A stretch of DNA of 64,000 bases, from assembly GCF_001949145.1 (NCBI RefSeq), contig NW_019091380.1, positions 1,557,600-1,621,599 of the forward strand. Reading direction: 5' to 3'. The translations under genes were made by a program, and so were the position numbers. The DNA comes from Acanthaster planci. Its lineage: Eukaryota > Echinodermata > Asteroidea > Valvatida > Acanthasteridae. This document shows positions 10,962-23,056 of this stretch, piece by piece. The notes under the pieces were generated by a model, which worked only from the letters and a program-made list of their open reading frames with translations, was not told where the DNA came from and searched no databases. The first letter of the stretch is position 1; each line of letters starts with the position of its first letter.

Positions 10962-10969
10962 CTTTGATG
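10962..10969 (+). promoter_or_regulatory. TCF/LEF-type site CTTTGATG
   Basis: CTTTGATG matches the TCF/LEF consensus CTTTGWWS. It lies in the CpG-rich stretch 10860-11060, upstream of the Axin transcription unit. Axin2 in vertebrates is a direct Wnt target through such sites. An 8-bp match occurs often by chance, so only the pairing with 11197 and the location make it worth noting. Confidence 0.25.
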
Positions 10970-11196
10970 TGTTGCACTTTGAAACACACAGGAAAAAAAC
11001 TTCTCGCATTCGAAGACGCTACCCCGAAAGTGGAGGTTAGATCAGCCCCTGTGACTGCGCTTTCTGGGCCTTATTTGAGCGGTATTCCTTGCTCCAAACA
11101 CTTGCTCAGACTGCTCACGAGTTGTCTTGGCAAACTCTTGGATGATAAACGCACTGGTTGATGGCTGATCAGCATTTTGGGGTGAGTGAAAGAACG

Positions 11197-11204
11197 CTTT
11201 GTTG
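11197..11204 (+). promoter_or_regulatory. TCF/LEF-type site CTTTGTTG
   Basis: CTTTGTTG also fits CTTTGWWS and lies 235 bp downstream of the 10962 site, in the same orientation. The pair could mediate Wnt feedback on Axin transcription. This is inference from the motif only. Confidence 0.25.
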
Positions 11205-11443
11205 ACTGTGCTAGTGGTAGTGTGGGGATAACACTGCAGCCGGCATGCGTGCTTGCTGTGAGCACTTGGGCTCGCCGCGTACAACGGCCACGCATGATCA
11301 GGGAATTCTCTCATTCATGGCGGTTATCGGGCATAAAGCGCTTGTTGATAGCCATGTTGTAGATTGGCAGTCCATGGCTACAGCAAGGAGAGATTAGCTG
11401 TAGAGTTGGAGATAATTTTGGACGCGTTGCGGAGTTGATACAA

Positions 11444-11566
11444 AATGACGGGACACCTCGAACTCGACGGTTTCGATATTATGAACACGAGCAAGTCTCA
11501 GCACATGCATGACATACACGCCGCCGGTTACTTAGTGAATGATATATCATGTTATGTGTTATGTGG
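11444..11566 (+). other. Candidate non-coding leader exon of Axin
   Basis: A G|GTGAGT splice donor at 11567 ends a CpG-containing stretch. An ATG at 11444 opens a short frame (MTGHLELDGFDIMNTS) that would stop shortly after joining the 14678 acceptor (TGT GGG TCT ATT CAG TGA). If used, it would be a 5' UTR exon with an upstream reading frame. A second donor-like GGTGAGTG lies at 11181. The true transcription start and the choice of donor cannot be fixed from sequence, and the left limit given here is only that ATG. Confidence 0.2.
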
Positions 11567-14500
11567 GTGAGTATGCGTGGATATGTGTGAATCCGTACAG
11601 TTAAGTTTTACAGTTGTCGTCAGGGGTGGTCGTGTTGCCGTGATTATGATTGTGCTTAGCTCATGTGGAAACTGAAATGTCCATGATGTGATGGTGAAGA
11701 TCTGGTCTTGATGTGATGACCTCCCTGAAAATGAACAGTGACATGTCATCAGACAGAGAACGTGAACATGAAGGCTTGTAGCAATTGTGGTAGGCCTAGT
11801 TACATGTACGTAAGTTACATGCAGTCATAATCTTAATCCCATTCAGTTTTCAGTCAACATGGTCAAGTCACTACCTACTGGTCTGTGTTATTTTGGACTG
11901 GTCTCACCGTGTGTACTTTACGTGGGAAAGTATCATCTTCAACTTTCTTTGATGGAACATCACATGAGACATATATTCCAATTACAGGAGTGCTCCCACA
12001 GAAAATTTACATGTAGTGCACCCTACAAACCAGGGTTCAACATAGATCTATGTGCATCATGGTCTGTACCTTTCTTCCATGGGGGGTATCTATGGCAAAA
12101 TAGATTAAACTTCCAGATTAGTTTTCCAGTTTAAGCAGAGGTACATGTAGTTGAGGGCCAGATTCTCGCGGTTGGAGGTTGTTCCATTTATTGCACTCCC
12201 GTCTGGGCAAAGGGGCAACTCTCCATTTACTTTGTACAGGGATTTGCATGTTTTCCTCTTTGCTGCAACATGATAAATACATGTATACTTGAAACCTTTT
12301 CGGTGCAGTGTTGGAGATATTCATAGCGCGTAAGTAGTGAAATTTCAGGCACATTTGATGTAAAGGATAAGAGTTAAGTCAATTCAGATTTTCCCCGTAG
12401 ACAGCAACACTGTTTGTCCCTTTGAGTTTCGAGTGTGAAATATGGAATAGCCACCAATTGACCAATCAGAGAGAAGAATCAAGAATCAGTGATGTCATTC
12501 CAACTGCGAAAATAGGGCCCCTATGTGAATTTGAATTTAAAAACAACAAATTTCAGCAGAGCAGACATTGGCAGATGAAGCCACTTACTACATTGTATGA
12601 ATTGACACCCAACATGTTTTTAAGCCAGGCCATGAGGTAAACCCTTCGAACATAACGTTCCATAATCACGGATAGGCAGGCGGACCAGCTTAGTGAAGGC
12701 ACCACAAAGGCTGAATGATATTGATACTGGACCACTCTGCACTACTGCACCTTCATGACCTTGGCTCTCGGACAAAAATAGACATAGTACACCCTACTCC
12801 AGTGGATTAGTCTGGGCTTACTGGAGGAAATAATGCTCCTCCAGACACACTAGATACCTTAGTTCAGAGTTAATGATCTCTTTTTGTGTGCTTTATTTTT
12901 CCTCAGTTCAATGTAAAAATTGCAAAAGAAGCCCTCTTGATTGCATTTTTTCATATCAAATTTCTGCTGTTTTATTGTAGAACAGACAGATTGTACCCTA
13001 TTGTGTAGAAAAGTAATACATGTACAAGTTTCTGAGAGTTCAACTTAAGACCTTTCACTTGTTTGGAATAAGGCAAACAAATGAATATAATTCAGCCTCT
13101 GATTACATTTACATAGTATCTGAAACTGGGTACTTGGGTAGATTTTTGTTTTCTTCATTTGTTTCCCACTTCTGATTCAGCATGCAACCATGGTGGGGCA
13201 GCAACATGCAAGCATTATCAGGTTAAAAATAACAACAGCAAGAGAGGCATTTGTTTCAAATGAAGGCTGTAAAGACCGGAAAGTTGTATTTGGGGGGGAG
13301 GGGAATTGGGCCATCCATGTAAGTCTATCTTGCATCGGAGTGAAGTCATCTATGTCCAAACTTGTAATGGGCCTCGTGACGGCTTATAGGAATGATCGTC
13401 TTTGGATATAAATGTCGTGAAAAGTCACTGATGTACATGTAACCCACGAAAATTTGATGAGCAAATGAAAGATCAGAAACTGAACTTTAATTTGAGGGGT
13501 ATGAAACACTGGAGAAAACCTATATTATTGATTTCTGAAATTGTGGGGGTTACTTATCACTGTTGCATGACAGTTTATTTACTGGTCTGCAATCCTTGTG
13601 ATACTGCGTTTATTTAGTGATACAGTGGTCTTAATTTTGCCGTCAGAACTGTCATCTGTTTACCACAACAGTTCACCCCTAATTGTTGATAAATGCACTA
13701 ACATGCATGTACTGTAGTGTTGATCTTTTGGTTTGAGGAGCAGATAGCAATAAGACGTAGATGTACATGCAGATTACAGATTGTTAGGGCTCATTATACA
13801 TGTGAGGTGCCTTTTCAAGGTGGATATTTCCTCAACAGTTTGGAGGTGTTGAGGTGTGGGCATGAGAGGCGAAGTGGGGCTCATTTCACACTCATCAGTC
13901 AATTTGTCTGTCCGGTATCTGCCCTAGGAGCTTTGCTGCAACCTCAGTCATTGCATTTGTGCTGCCCGAGTGAGCTCTAGCACGCACTGCTAAGCTGCAG
14001 CCAAACCGAAGTGGAAAATATGACAGTGGTAATTATCAGTGAACTTGTACTGGTACAAGTGAGATAGGTATTTTGGTTGGAGACAATCTGAGCATGTTTC
14101 TGTCAAGCCTCAAGGATGTCATTTTGGGGGAAACTGTCTTCACTGCAAGAACAGTCACGCTCCATTCTTGTGCTTTTGACCCATTTGTTTAGGTTCCTTT
14201 AATGGTGTGTGAGTTCTTGTGAGAGGTATTCCAGGATGTGCGGACTATACGTACTTAACAAGATTACAGTAGGAAGCGTTAGTGAGAAGGCTGCCTGTAC
14301 TAAGATTAAAGCTGAGTTTGAGTGGTGTGACTTAAAGTTAGTCTGTCAATTATTTGTTGCATAGTGTGAACAAATTTGAGCTTTTCGGGAAATTTTGTAT
14401 GTTGATAAATTCATTCTTTGCAGGGCTTCATCAACTAGCTCCAAAAGTGCTCAGGAAAGGACCCCTTTTTCAACATGGGACCTGCTTGAATTCTTTTATG

Positions 14501-14677
14501 CAATGCAGCCAGGACATGAGTGTGATGTGTACAGTGTGCCTAAATTCCAGAGTGTTACATAATAAGCCCCTATTCATCCCTGGCAGTTGCACTTTGGGTA
14601 CACTAAAGCTAGCTCCATTACCATTTGCATATAGGATTATTCATTAACATAATTCTTTGTCTCTTCTGTTGTTGCAG
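11567..14677 (+). other. Probable first (5' UTR) intron or upstream region of Axin
   Basis: No coding exon is recognised here. The stretch ends in a good polypyrimidine tract and acceptor (TTTGTCTCTTCTGTTGTTGCAG, ending 14677). It carries dispersed ACATGTA motifs and a T-rich area near 12900. If the leader exon at 11444-11566 is wrong, the upstream part may simply be promoter-proximal intergenic DNA. Confidence 0.4.
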
Positions 14678-14947
14678 GTCTATTCAGTGAGTGGGCTGTC
14701 TCAATAGACATTGTGCATAGTTGGCTGGCCATCTATTGACCAAGTTGGACAACACTGGGGGAACGTACCCCTGTATTGGGGGGCTGAATGAAGGTTGTGC
14801 AGGCACAGTTGTTGTGTTGGTGTACCTGCTGAGATTTATGTGTGCTTTTAGGAAATACTGGTGTGTCGCTGGAAAGTTTAACATTTGTTGACAACCCATG
14901 CAGTCGACTGGCAGTAGGCCAAAACCTTCTGCGCAATCCCTGGCGCC
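14678..14947 (+). other. axin: Axin 5' UTR portion of the first coding exon
   Basis: The acceptor TTGTTGCAG ends at 14677. An in-frame TAG at 14915-14917 lies 30 bases before the ATG, so translation cannot begin further upstream in this exon. Other ATGs (for example at 14837 and 14897) lie in other frames and could act as short upstream reading frames. Confidence 0.6.
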
Positions 14948-15807
14948 ATGACACTTCAAGTGCACCACTACATGGCAGATTGTGGTGGAAACTTTACTGA
15001 GAACCTGCCAACCAGTCAACGGCCGCCCGTGCCTGGCGAGGAAAATGAGACGGCACCGACGTGCGCCATCGCCAAAGAACGCTCCCCCTCAGCCACACCG
15101 CGCAGGTCCACGCTCTTGGCACACGTGAAGACCGGACTGACGGGAGACATGGAGGAGGACGAGGCCCCGTTGGGCTTTGAACCCGAGGGGTCGGCATCAG
15201 TCACCCCTCCCTACACGCGCTGGACGGAGAGCCTTCATGCTTTGCTCTCCGACGAGGACGGAATATGCCTCTTCAAGCAGTTCCTTGTGCAGGAAAAGGC
15301 AGAGGACCCACTCCTGTTTTGGTTGGCCACCGAGGGCTTCAAGAAAAAATCGGCCGATGACCCCAAGCGGAACGAACTGGCCAAAGTTATCTACAAGAAG
15401 TTTGTGAAAGCAGATGGACAACAGGTAGTGAAGCTTTCCCCAGCGCTGAGAACTAACATCGCGGGCATGGTGCGGAGCTCCGTGTTTGATGAGACCTTGT
15501 TTGATGCAGCTCAGGCAGAGGTGGAGGAGCACATCCGGGAGTCCACCTACCCGATGTTCCTCAAGTCCGACTTATACGTGCAATACATAAACAATGGCGG
15601 AATCAGCCCCAAGAGCAGCGAGTGCAGCTCCAGTGGGGGCAACTCCAGGGTTACAGGGTACCTGCCAACGTTGCCAGAGGATGCGGAACTTACGGACATC
15701 CCGAGCGGAGATGCCGCAGCCATTAGTCAGGGACAGGTACCCCTCACCATGGAGATGCTCATGAAGACATCATTTCATCGCCATGCAGCTAGCAAGACGC
15801 AAGAAGG
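14948..15807 (+). CDS. axin: Axin coding exon 1: N-terminus and RGS domain
   Basis: Encodes residues 1-286 plus two bases of codon 287. The start MTLQVHHYMADC was chosen as the first ATG after the in-frame stop at 14915; a second Met at residue 9 is possible. RPPVPGEE (residues 25-32) is the conserved tankyrase-binding motif. A second conserved block, GFEPEGSASVTPPY, precedes the RGS domain (about residues 88-216). That domain holds WTESLHALLSDEDGICLFKQ, DPLLFWLATEGF and YPMFLKSDLYVQYI, all characteristic of Axin RGS, which binds APC SAMP repeats and not G-alpha. After it come a Ser/Gly-rich patch and GYLPTLPEDAE, as in vertebrate Axin. The exon ends at GAAGG|GTAGGT; reading through would hit TAG at once, which confirms the splice. 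Confidence 0.95.
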
Positions 15808-17038
15808 GTAGGTATTTCTTTTTTTTCTAAGTAATCGGATTGCTTGTGGCTTGGCTGTATAAAACAGTTTAGAGACATTTTCAAGGTATCCCCCAACCTC
15901 CAGTTGCTGTCATCTTTCCTGAACAGCAGATCTGATGTAAAGCATGCACTGGTGGAATGATTGGTGTCTTTGCACCATGCCCTGGTATTCAACATCATCT
16001 GCTAAGCCTCGGGATCCATCACATTCTCATCTCTTAATTCTGGAAGCTACCAGTATCTGGTGTCAGCATCTAGCATCTGTGAATGGTGGCTCACATGGGC
16101 TCCATCCACTAAATGGTCAAGTCGTCTCTGTCTCAGATTTCTCTGCCAGTTACACTCGTGATGCATGTACAGTACCTCTGATTTGAAGACAGACCAGAAG
16201 TATTTTTTATTTACCGTACTGAACACACACCCGACTTAATATTTCAAGATGCAGATGTCCACTTTCTGGTTCAACTGTCTGGACCCAAACCTTCTTTGAG
16301 ATAATTCACCAGGATTATGAAAAGAAGGAAATTGCCCTTTCGGTGATAAATTAAGTGAAAAACAAACACCAGGCCTGCTCCAGTATTGCCTGTGTTTATT
16401 CCATTGACTTAGGAGGTGTATGTGTGTTTACAAGGATGTTTACACGTACTTGAACAATTTATATCTCAGAGTTCAGCCAAGTTCAGTATGGAGCCTACCT
16501 TTTGGAGTGAGCACAATGTGAGTTGGGGTATTCCACACACATTGCAAATTTTATGGGTGTGTGTGCATAACATTTATATCTGGTTTCTGTACATTTTTGG
16601 CATCCTACGTTTCGGCATAAAGAGTGAGATTATTTAATTGAGTCTTTAAAGGGACATCAGCTATGTACGCTGTATCTCCACGTGAGGTTTCAGCCTGCAA
16701 TGGGTTGTGGATATTTTGTGCGATACGCTGTCAGCAACTTGGACGCCGGCCTGTTAACTCAACTCAAAATTTTGGACACATGCTTACATGTAGCACAACA
16801 AATGGTGACTTGAGTCCTGGATCAGATTTTTAGCTGCTTCTTACCAACCAGTTTGACTAAAATTAGAAATCCGCAAAATTGTTTTAAGCACATCAGTTTC
16901 CAGAAGAAAGTGCCAAGAGATTTGTTTGCTAATGTTTTTTTAAATCTAAGAGGAGTTTTAGCACAGTGCTCTTGAATTCCATATCTGCGTCCTGTATTGC
17001 AGATGCTACAACATATCCCAGTTCGACTAAGCATTGGA

Positions 17039-17097
17039 TTAACCCTAACACTCCTCAGTCCTCCAGCAGGTGAAGGATTGAGGGGGGTTAGGGTTAA
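17039..17097. repeat. Intronic hairpin with TTAACCCTAAC / GTTAGGGTTAA arms
   Basis: A left arm of about 24 nt starting TTAACCCTAACACTCCTCA pairs with a right arm ending TGAGGGGGGTTAGGGTTAA. About 21 of 24 positions pair, and the loop is about 10 nt. The arm ends contain telomere-type CCCTAA units, but only one or two, so this is not a telomeric tract. The size would suit a small-RNA precursor or a foldback remnant; no family is recognised. Confidence 0.6.
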
Positions 17098-20000
17098 AGC
17101 ATCTTTCATTTTGAGCATGAGATGCCTTCCCTTTTTCTCTCATCCACGGTTTCTTTGTATTTCTCTTTCCTGTAGCCATTCCCTTGAGTGGCCACTGATG
17201 GCTCATATAGGACAAATTGCACAAAAAAGCACCCCTCCTTCAGATCAGAATGGAGAGCATATCTGCATTATCATAATAAATATGGCCAATAAATCCACTT
17301 CCCAGTTCCCTTCAGTATATATAGCCATTGGAGTTACTGTTCAGTGACAACATGTCCTGCAGGATAGAATTCTGTAGCTAGTAACCTTTGTTTCATGATA
17401 ACCTACAAGTAGCCAAACATCAGCGAGATATCTCTGGCATTGTTTGCTTTACTCGATTATCCGTGTAAGGTACCTATGGGGGGGCACTGCCTGGCGACCT
17501 CACACACACACTTGAACTATTGGACTCTGAAATCTTTCCTTTTTTTTAATTTTTATTGTCATTTTTTTTTCAGTTCATGTTGTATTTCCATGCAAACATA
17601 AATGTGCATACATGTGGTCATCATAAACATCTGGCCAATGTGCGACTGAGTGTACATTCTGTGACCACCATCTTGGGTTTAAAGCACCCGTTAGTGTTAA
17701 ATTTACAAAATTGCAACCACACAAACAATTGAGTGTACTTGGCAGCAATGGTGGACAGATAAAGCTCATGTAGCCGGCACTGCACATGTACATGCACCGG
17801 ACCAGTACATATGTATGCTACGGTCATGTCCTTCGCACCCAGGGAAAGATGGATGCCCTGTACGATTTGCGCAGTGAGGCATTTTGTCGTCTTATCTTAC
17901 ACTGTCCCAGCCTGTGCAGCGAAGGCAGTTGATGTGAACTGGCTCACAGGAAGGGAGACGGACAGTGACTCACAGAATCAATTGCATTGTACGTTTTGAT
18001 GTTCAGGCATTGAAGTGAAGCTAAACAGGCTGATGTTTAGCTTTACCGTTCCAACTCGTACACATTCATGACTACCATAGCTTCATGAGCTTTCCTCTTG
18101 TCCTTTCAACTCTTACTGTTGCTAATAAACATAAAGGGACGTGAGCGTGTGTTATTCCGGTACATTACTAATTTTGCCATATTGTTCTCGAGCAAAAAGG
18201 CTCAGGTTACATTAGGGTTAATGTCTATAAATTCCCGGTGTCACCTCATAATGGTATTGGCAATATTAATTGGCAGGTGGAATCATCTCGTCGTGAATCA
18301 GCTTACGTGTGTCTGATTCTGTTACTTTCATTTGTCATCATTTATGTACGTAACAATTTTTCCTGCAACTGAGCCTTCCAAATTCACTGTTCATTGGAAC
18401 TACACACTTGATTCAGTTTGAGTGATTGTGATCTAGTTGAAGTGTTGTTCACTGTTCCTTGATAATTTGCCCTGAAAAGACGGCCCGTTGGAGGTGGTCA
18501 ACATTGTGCATGTCAGGATGCGTGTGTTGTGGTGCTCTGTCTGTACAGGGATTAGAACACGTGTTCCTGTCAACAATGGATGTTACATGTAGATTGTTGT
18601 CATTAGAGAGTCATCTATAGTTTGGCGTACACCCAGGTGACTTTTGTGTGGTTTGGTGACTTAGACTTGAGGGACTACATGTACATCAAAGCCTACTGTA
18701 GACTGAAGGTGGGAATTTACATTTAACATTGGTCTTAGATGGAATGGATCTTAATTTGTCGTGATTGGAGAGTCATAGCTTAGCGTACACGCAGGTTACT
18801 TTTGCATGGTTTGGTGACTTTGGCTTGAGGGACTGGATCGAAGTGTACTACAAACCTGAACATGCTGAACAAAGACCAGGAAGATTTGCCACTTTCATAA
18901 GAACAAAGTGCTTTTTGTATGCCTGACATTGTCTCCATAGAAACAGGGAATTGCACCAGGAGGGTTTTTAATATAAATCATTCAAAAGTTTTCTCCCAAC
19001 TTGCTGCTGCCCTGCCTTAAAAATCTGAAAAAAGCTGGTGCACAGGGGCTTCCCCTGGGATGGGGCAGTTTAAGACCGTAAATTGGCACAAGTACATGGG
19101 AGAGGCACTTGTAGGGTAAACATGTCCCAGTCACATCTTGAAACAAGTCCATGGGGACATCCGGAGTCAGTTGATTGAAATGTCAGAGCTTGGAGGGAGA
19201 AATTAAGAAATCTGAAAATCATGCATCCGGACACTTGGTATTTAGCTTTATTGGCCTGTGTTCAAAATGAACTGCAGCAATCTCGTGTCAAAACCTCATT
19301 CGGAATAACTGCTGTACTGGACAGCTTGTGTGAAACTTTGAAACTCTTCAAGACAGGTTACTTACAGGCCTTTGATTTGGGAATGATAAGCTTTCACTCT
19401 GCTTACCAATAAGTTTGTATAATATTGGATTTTGTGAAAATTTAATGCTAATTTATGTGTGTGATGTACATGTGCACCATACACCATACTTTATTTCACT
19501 GATGTATTTACGATGCCCACATGTTGTGGTTTGTGGTGTCATGTTGGTGCAATTCCTTGTGCATGATGGAAAATATAACAAAAAAGGACAGCCATCTGGA
19601 AAAACAGCTTACCTGGTACTTGCTACAGTTAAATTCCTTTCCTTACTGCCTTCTGGTAGAAGAGTGAAGTCTTTGCATTCATAAAAGGGCCATTTCATGT
19701 AATGTCTTCAGATGGTCATAAACTGGCCCTACCTAACCACATTGGCTCCAACAAGGATGTAAAAAAAGGTCATTTAGTAGAAAGGCCACAGACAAATAAA
19801 GCTCACCAAAGATCAGTGGATAATAAAGCAAGGCCATAAAACTGCTTGCCCATAAAGTTTCTCCCAACTACCTTGAAATGGCCCCCTGGTTAAATGAGAT
19901 AGTAAATGGGAGTCCGTTTAGTTCAGCCGCTCTGAAAAGCCCACTGCTTGGCCCAGTACAGGACTGTATGAGGTTTGTAAATTGCAGGCAGTAAATCCAC

Positions 20001-20493
20001 TGCTGTGTAATTGCATTGTCTGCCCTAGTGGTTCTCAGTTAGGTTTTGTGGAGTTAATTTCTGAGAGATTTTTCCCTTCTCCGGTGGGATCCATTCTTGC
20101 AGTTGCTTCCACCAAGGCCAAGTCATCAGTGCTGGGCAGTATTTACTCCCTTGGAAACTGGATCCGTACCTGCAAATTGACAAGATCTTTGGACATGTAC
20201 GGAATACATGTGAAAAATGTATTTTTGCTCATGTACATGTACATCTCCGTGAAGTGCCTGAACTGCAGCTTTTAGTGCTGTGGAGTTTGGTGCTGAGATG
20301 TACTGGTGGGTTGCTTTTACAATTACCGAGGGCACATAGCAGAGATGGTTCCGACCGACCTTCCTGACCCAGTCAGTTAAAGCCAATCTCTTTGAGCCAA
20401 GAAACCTGAATTCCCATGTTGCGATTTCTACCATCTGTGCACTACATAATCAGTCCTGTCAGCCGTTGTACAGTCCATGTAGTAGGAGCAGGA

Positions 20494-20510
20494 GTGTGTG
20501 TGTGTGTGTG
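20494..20510. repeat. (TG)n microsatellite
   Basis: An uninterrupted run of about eight GT dinucleotides in intron 1, likely polymorphic. No function is implied. Confidence 0.9.
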
Positions 20511-22899
20511 CTCAGATTGGAGTGCCTGCCCACAATGGAGCTCTGTCCCTTGGATCTCCTGGTGCCCATATAGCCCAGTAGAAGGCCAGCCAGCCCAGAG
20601 AGGGGGGACCTTGAAACAACAAAGGGATAACTTGAGGGAAAGCTGGCCCCCTCAGTCTCTCTCAGGGGACAAAAGCCAATTAGGGCCAGCCGGGAATGTA
20701 TGCATTATAAATGCTTCATTTTTTTTTTTTTTTTGGTAAGCCCATCTGTAGTTGAGTCAGTCGTCTTTTGATATGATTGCTTGTTGCATTGGGGCTTAAA
20801 CATCTCTCAAAAACTCAGCTCCCTTGCGCTTAAGTCAGTACATGTACTCGCATGGCATTCAGTTATCAGTGGCATGGCATGTAAGACTTGTGATAAATTA
20901 CACACACACAAAAATAAATATAAAATTAGTGCTGACCAACATACATGTACCATACCAAAGCATAAAAGTGACTTGAGTTGGCTAAAAAATTTCCATACAT
21001 TTCATGTGTAGCTTGCCCTCCCCCCTCTTGTTTTTGCAAAACCTGCTTGTACCAGTATTTATACCAGTACAAGTAAAATGTGCCTTATTTTATGTTATTT
21101 TAAAAATGCAGTAATTTCTTATTTACAATTGTAGAAAATTGTCCGGAGGAGGTTTTCTCCTCTTCGTGTAAAAGAAAACAAGTCATGCAGGGTTTGGTCA
21201 TGAATGTGGCCAGCACAGTACTTGTACATGTACGTAGGCCTACATGTAGGCCCTACATGTACCTGCAGGTCTCTAGTTTTGAACTTCCGAGTACCAAATG
21301 GGCCATATGCAGCATTGTGTGTACACACCAGTGAACCGCCACATTTGAATGGACGGATCATGTTCAGATTCACCCACTTACTGGCTCCAGGAAGGCCAGG
21401 ATTGAATTTAGAAAGGGTCAAGGGTCGAGCCATGAAGGTCAGCACTTACCCAACAGCTTCAGCAGGATACCTGAGGTTTTGCTCAGTATACATGTACGCT
21501 AACATCAAGATTTTCAATCTGTTTGATCAGTAAATACTGCTCCAGACTCATTTCAAACCTCACGCAATGAAACATACTAACTTACATGTTTGTTCATCAA
21601 AATCTTCAAATTCCCATTAGTTATAATTCGAACCAATGATTGGCACTTTCAAAAAATAGTATAATAAAGACTCATGTAAAGAATCTCAAATTTAGAAAAA
21701 AAAGGATTTGTCTGAACTCCAATATTCAGACAAACTAACATTCAAACAAATTAATGAGGCAATTTTGTCAGCATCAAGAATACCTTTTGGAAGATGCTGC
21801 CCCTGTTACATGTACCCAGCAAAGATTGCTGGGGCACAGATTTAAATGTAGTGAACTAGCAGCATATGTGTGCGGAGTTGCAGACCAGACGAATGCTAGC
21901 CTTGCTGTTCCTGTACTTCATCAAGGGAACAGGCCCCTAATAACTGAAAGCACAGATGCCCAATAGATCAGCAAGTCTCTGTGGTAATGACCCATTGGCC
22001 GCCGTCTTGTAATTGCACCCAGAGTGGAGAAACAGGACTGGCTCCTCGGAGAGACTCCTAATAAGCATATTCTACCTGATAGAACATCCGGCCACCCGCT
22101 TTGGCTGACAGGCCACAAAATGGAGGCTTGAAATAGAAATACCGTTGCATGTACCCAACTACAAGACTGTAACCAGCAAGAAATAGGGGGGGGGCAGTTA
22201 CACAAAGGGATTTTCCCAGTCATTATATGATCGTATTTTGCCGATCTCTTGTGTGAGCATCGTTGATTCTAAAAGGGAACGTTTTGGTCCAAAGTCCATT
22301 TTTTTCTGTCTACATGTATTGCTATGGATGATTTGTTACATTGCCGCAGAAATGAAAGTTACATTGTGCAGTACTGTAGGTTCTCTATACACTGAATGTT
22401 GTTTCTCTGTACGTGTTCCCTCTACTCTAAATTAAGGTACAGCAATGTATGCAAAGGTGTGAGCAACTTATACATGTACATGTGCAGTAGATTAATGCGC
22501 CTGCTCTAGTGCATGAGTCAACATACATGTACTGTTTACAATGTACATGTACATGCCTTTTATTTTGTGCAGTGTGTTAAGAGCTGGAAATTTCATGAAG
22601 GGAAATAAGGAGGACCCCCCCAAAAAAAAATCAAAAGGAAAACCCACTTGCAGCTGTTGAGGCCTTTTTCGTTCCTTTGTGCATGTATTCAAGCTGGAAA
22701 TTGACTTGGACCATTTGGCCGGACGAAACCGACACATGCGCACATGTTACTGATTTTGTCACAACACCTTAAAATTCAAAACTGAAGGAACTCTTGATCG
22801 GAACAATGGAGAACTTGTACGTGTACTTTATTGGGCTAGACCTGCTATTTGTTCAAATGTGTGAGCATGTGTGTTAAATTGACAAGACCACACCCTCCC

Positions 22900-23056
22900 G
22901 CGCTGTAGTTGTGGGGACGTGCATGTGTACACTCGATATTTCACATATTTTGTGGGGACCAGCAACATAGTGGGGACTCAGAAATGTGTCTCCATAACTC
23001 AGTTCAAATTTCCCTAACAAAAGAACTTGTCCCCTGAACGTGGTGAATGCCTACCC
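22900..23056 (+). repeat. Dispersed repeat copy A (intron 1)
   Basis: The sequence from TAGTTGTGGGGACG through GTGGGGACCAGCAACATAG to GAACGTGGTGAATGCCTACC recurs in reverse complement at 32041-32204. Conserved landmarks include TTGTGGGGAC, ACACTCGATATTTC, TTTTGTGGGGACC, CAAATTTCCCTAACA and AGAACTTGTCCCCTGAACG. This is probably an old interspersed element of unknown class. The limits are set by where the similarity stops. Confidence 0.75.

Noticed and set aside
15808-15840. Continuation of Axin exon 1 beyond 15807
   Set aside because: The next in-frame codon is TAG and the upstream GTAGGT donor gives the correct phase for exon 2.
17039-17097. Telomeric repeat
   Set aside because: Only single CCCTAA/TTAGGG units occur at the arm ends, not an array.
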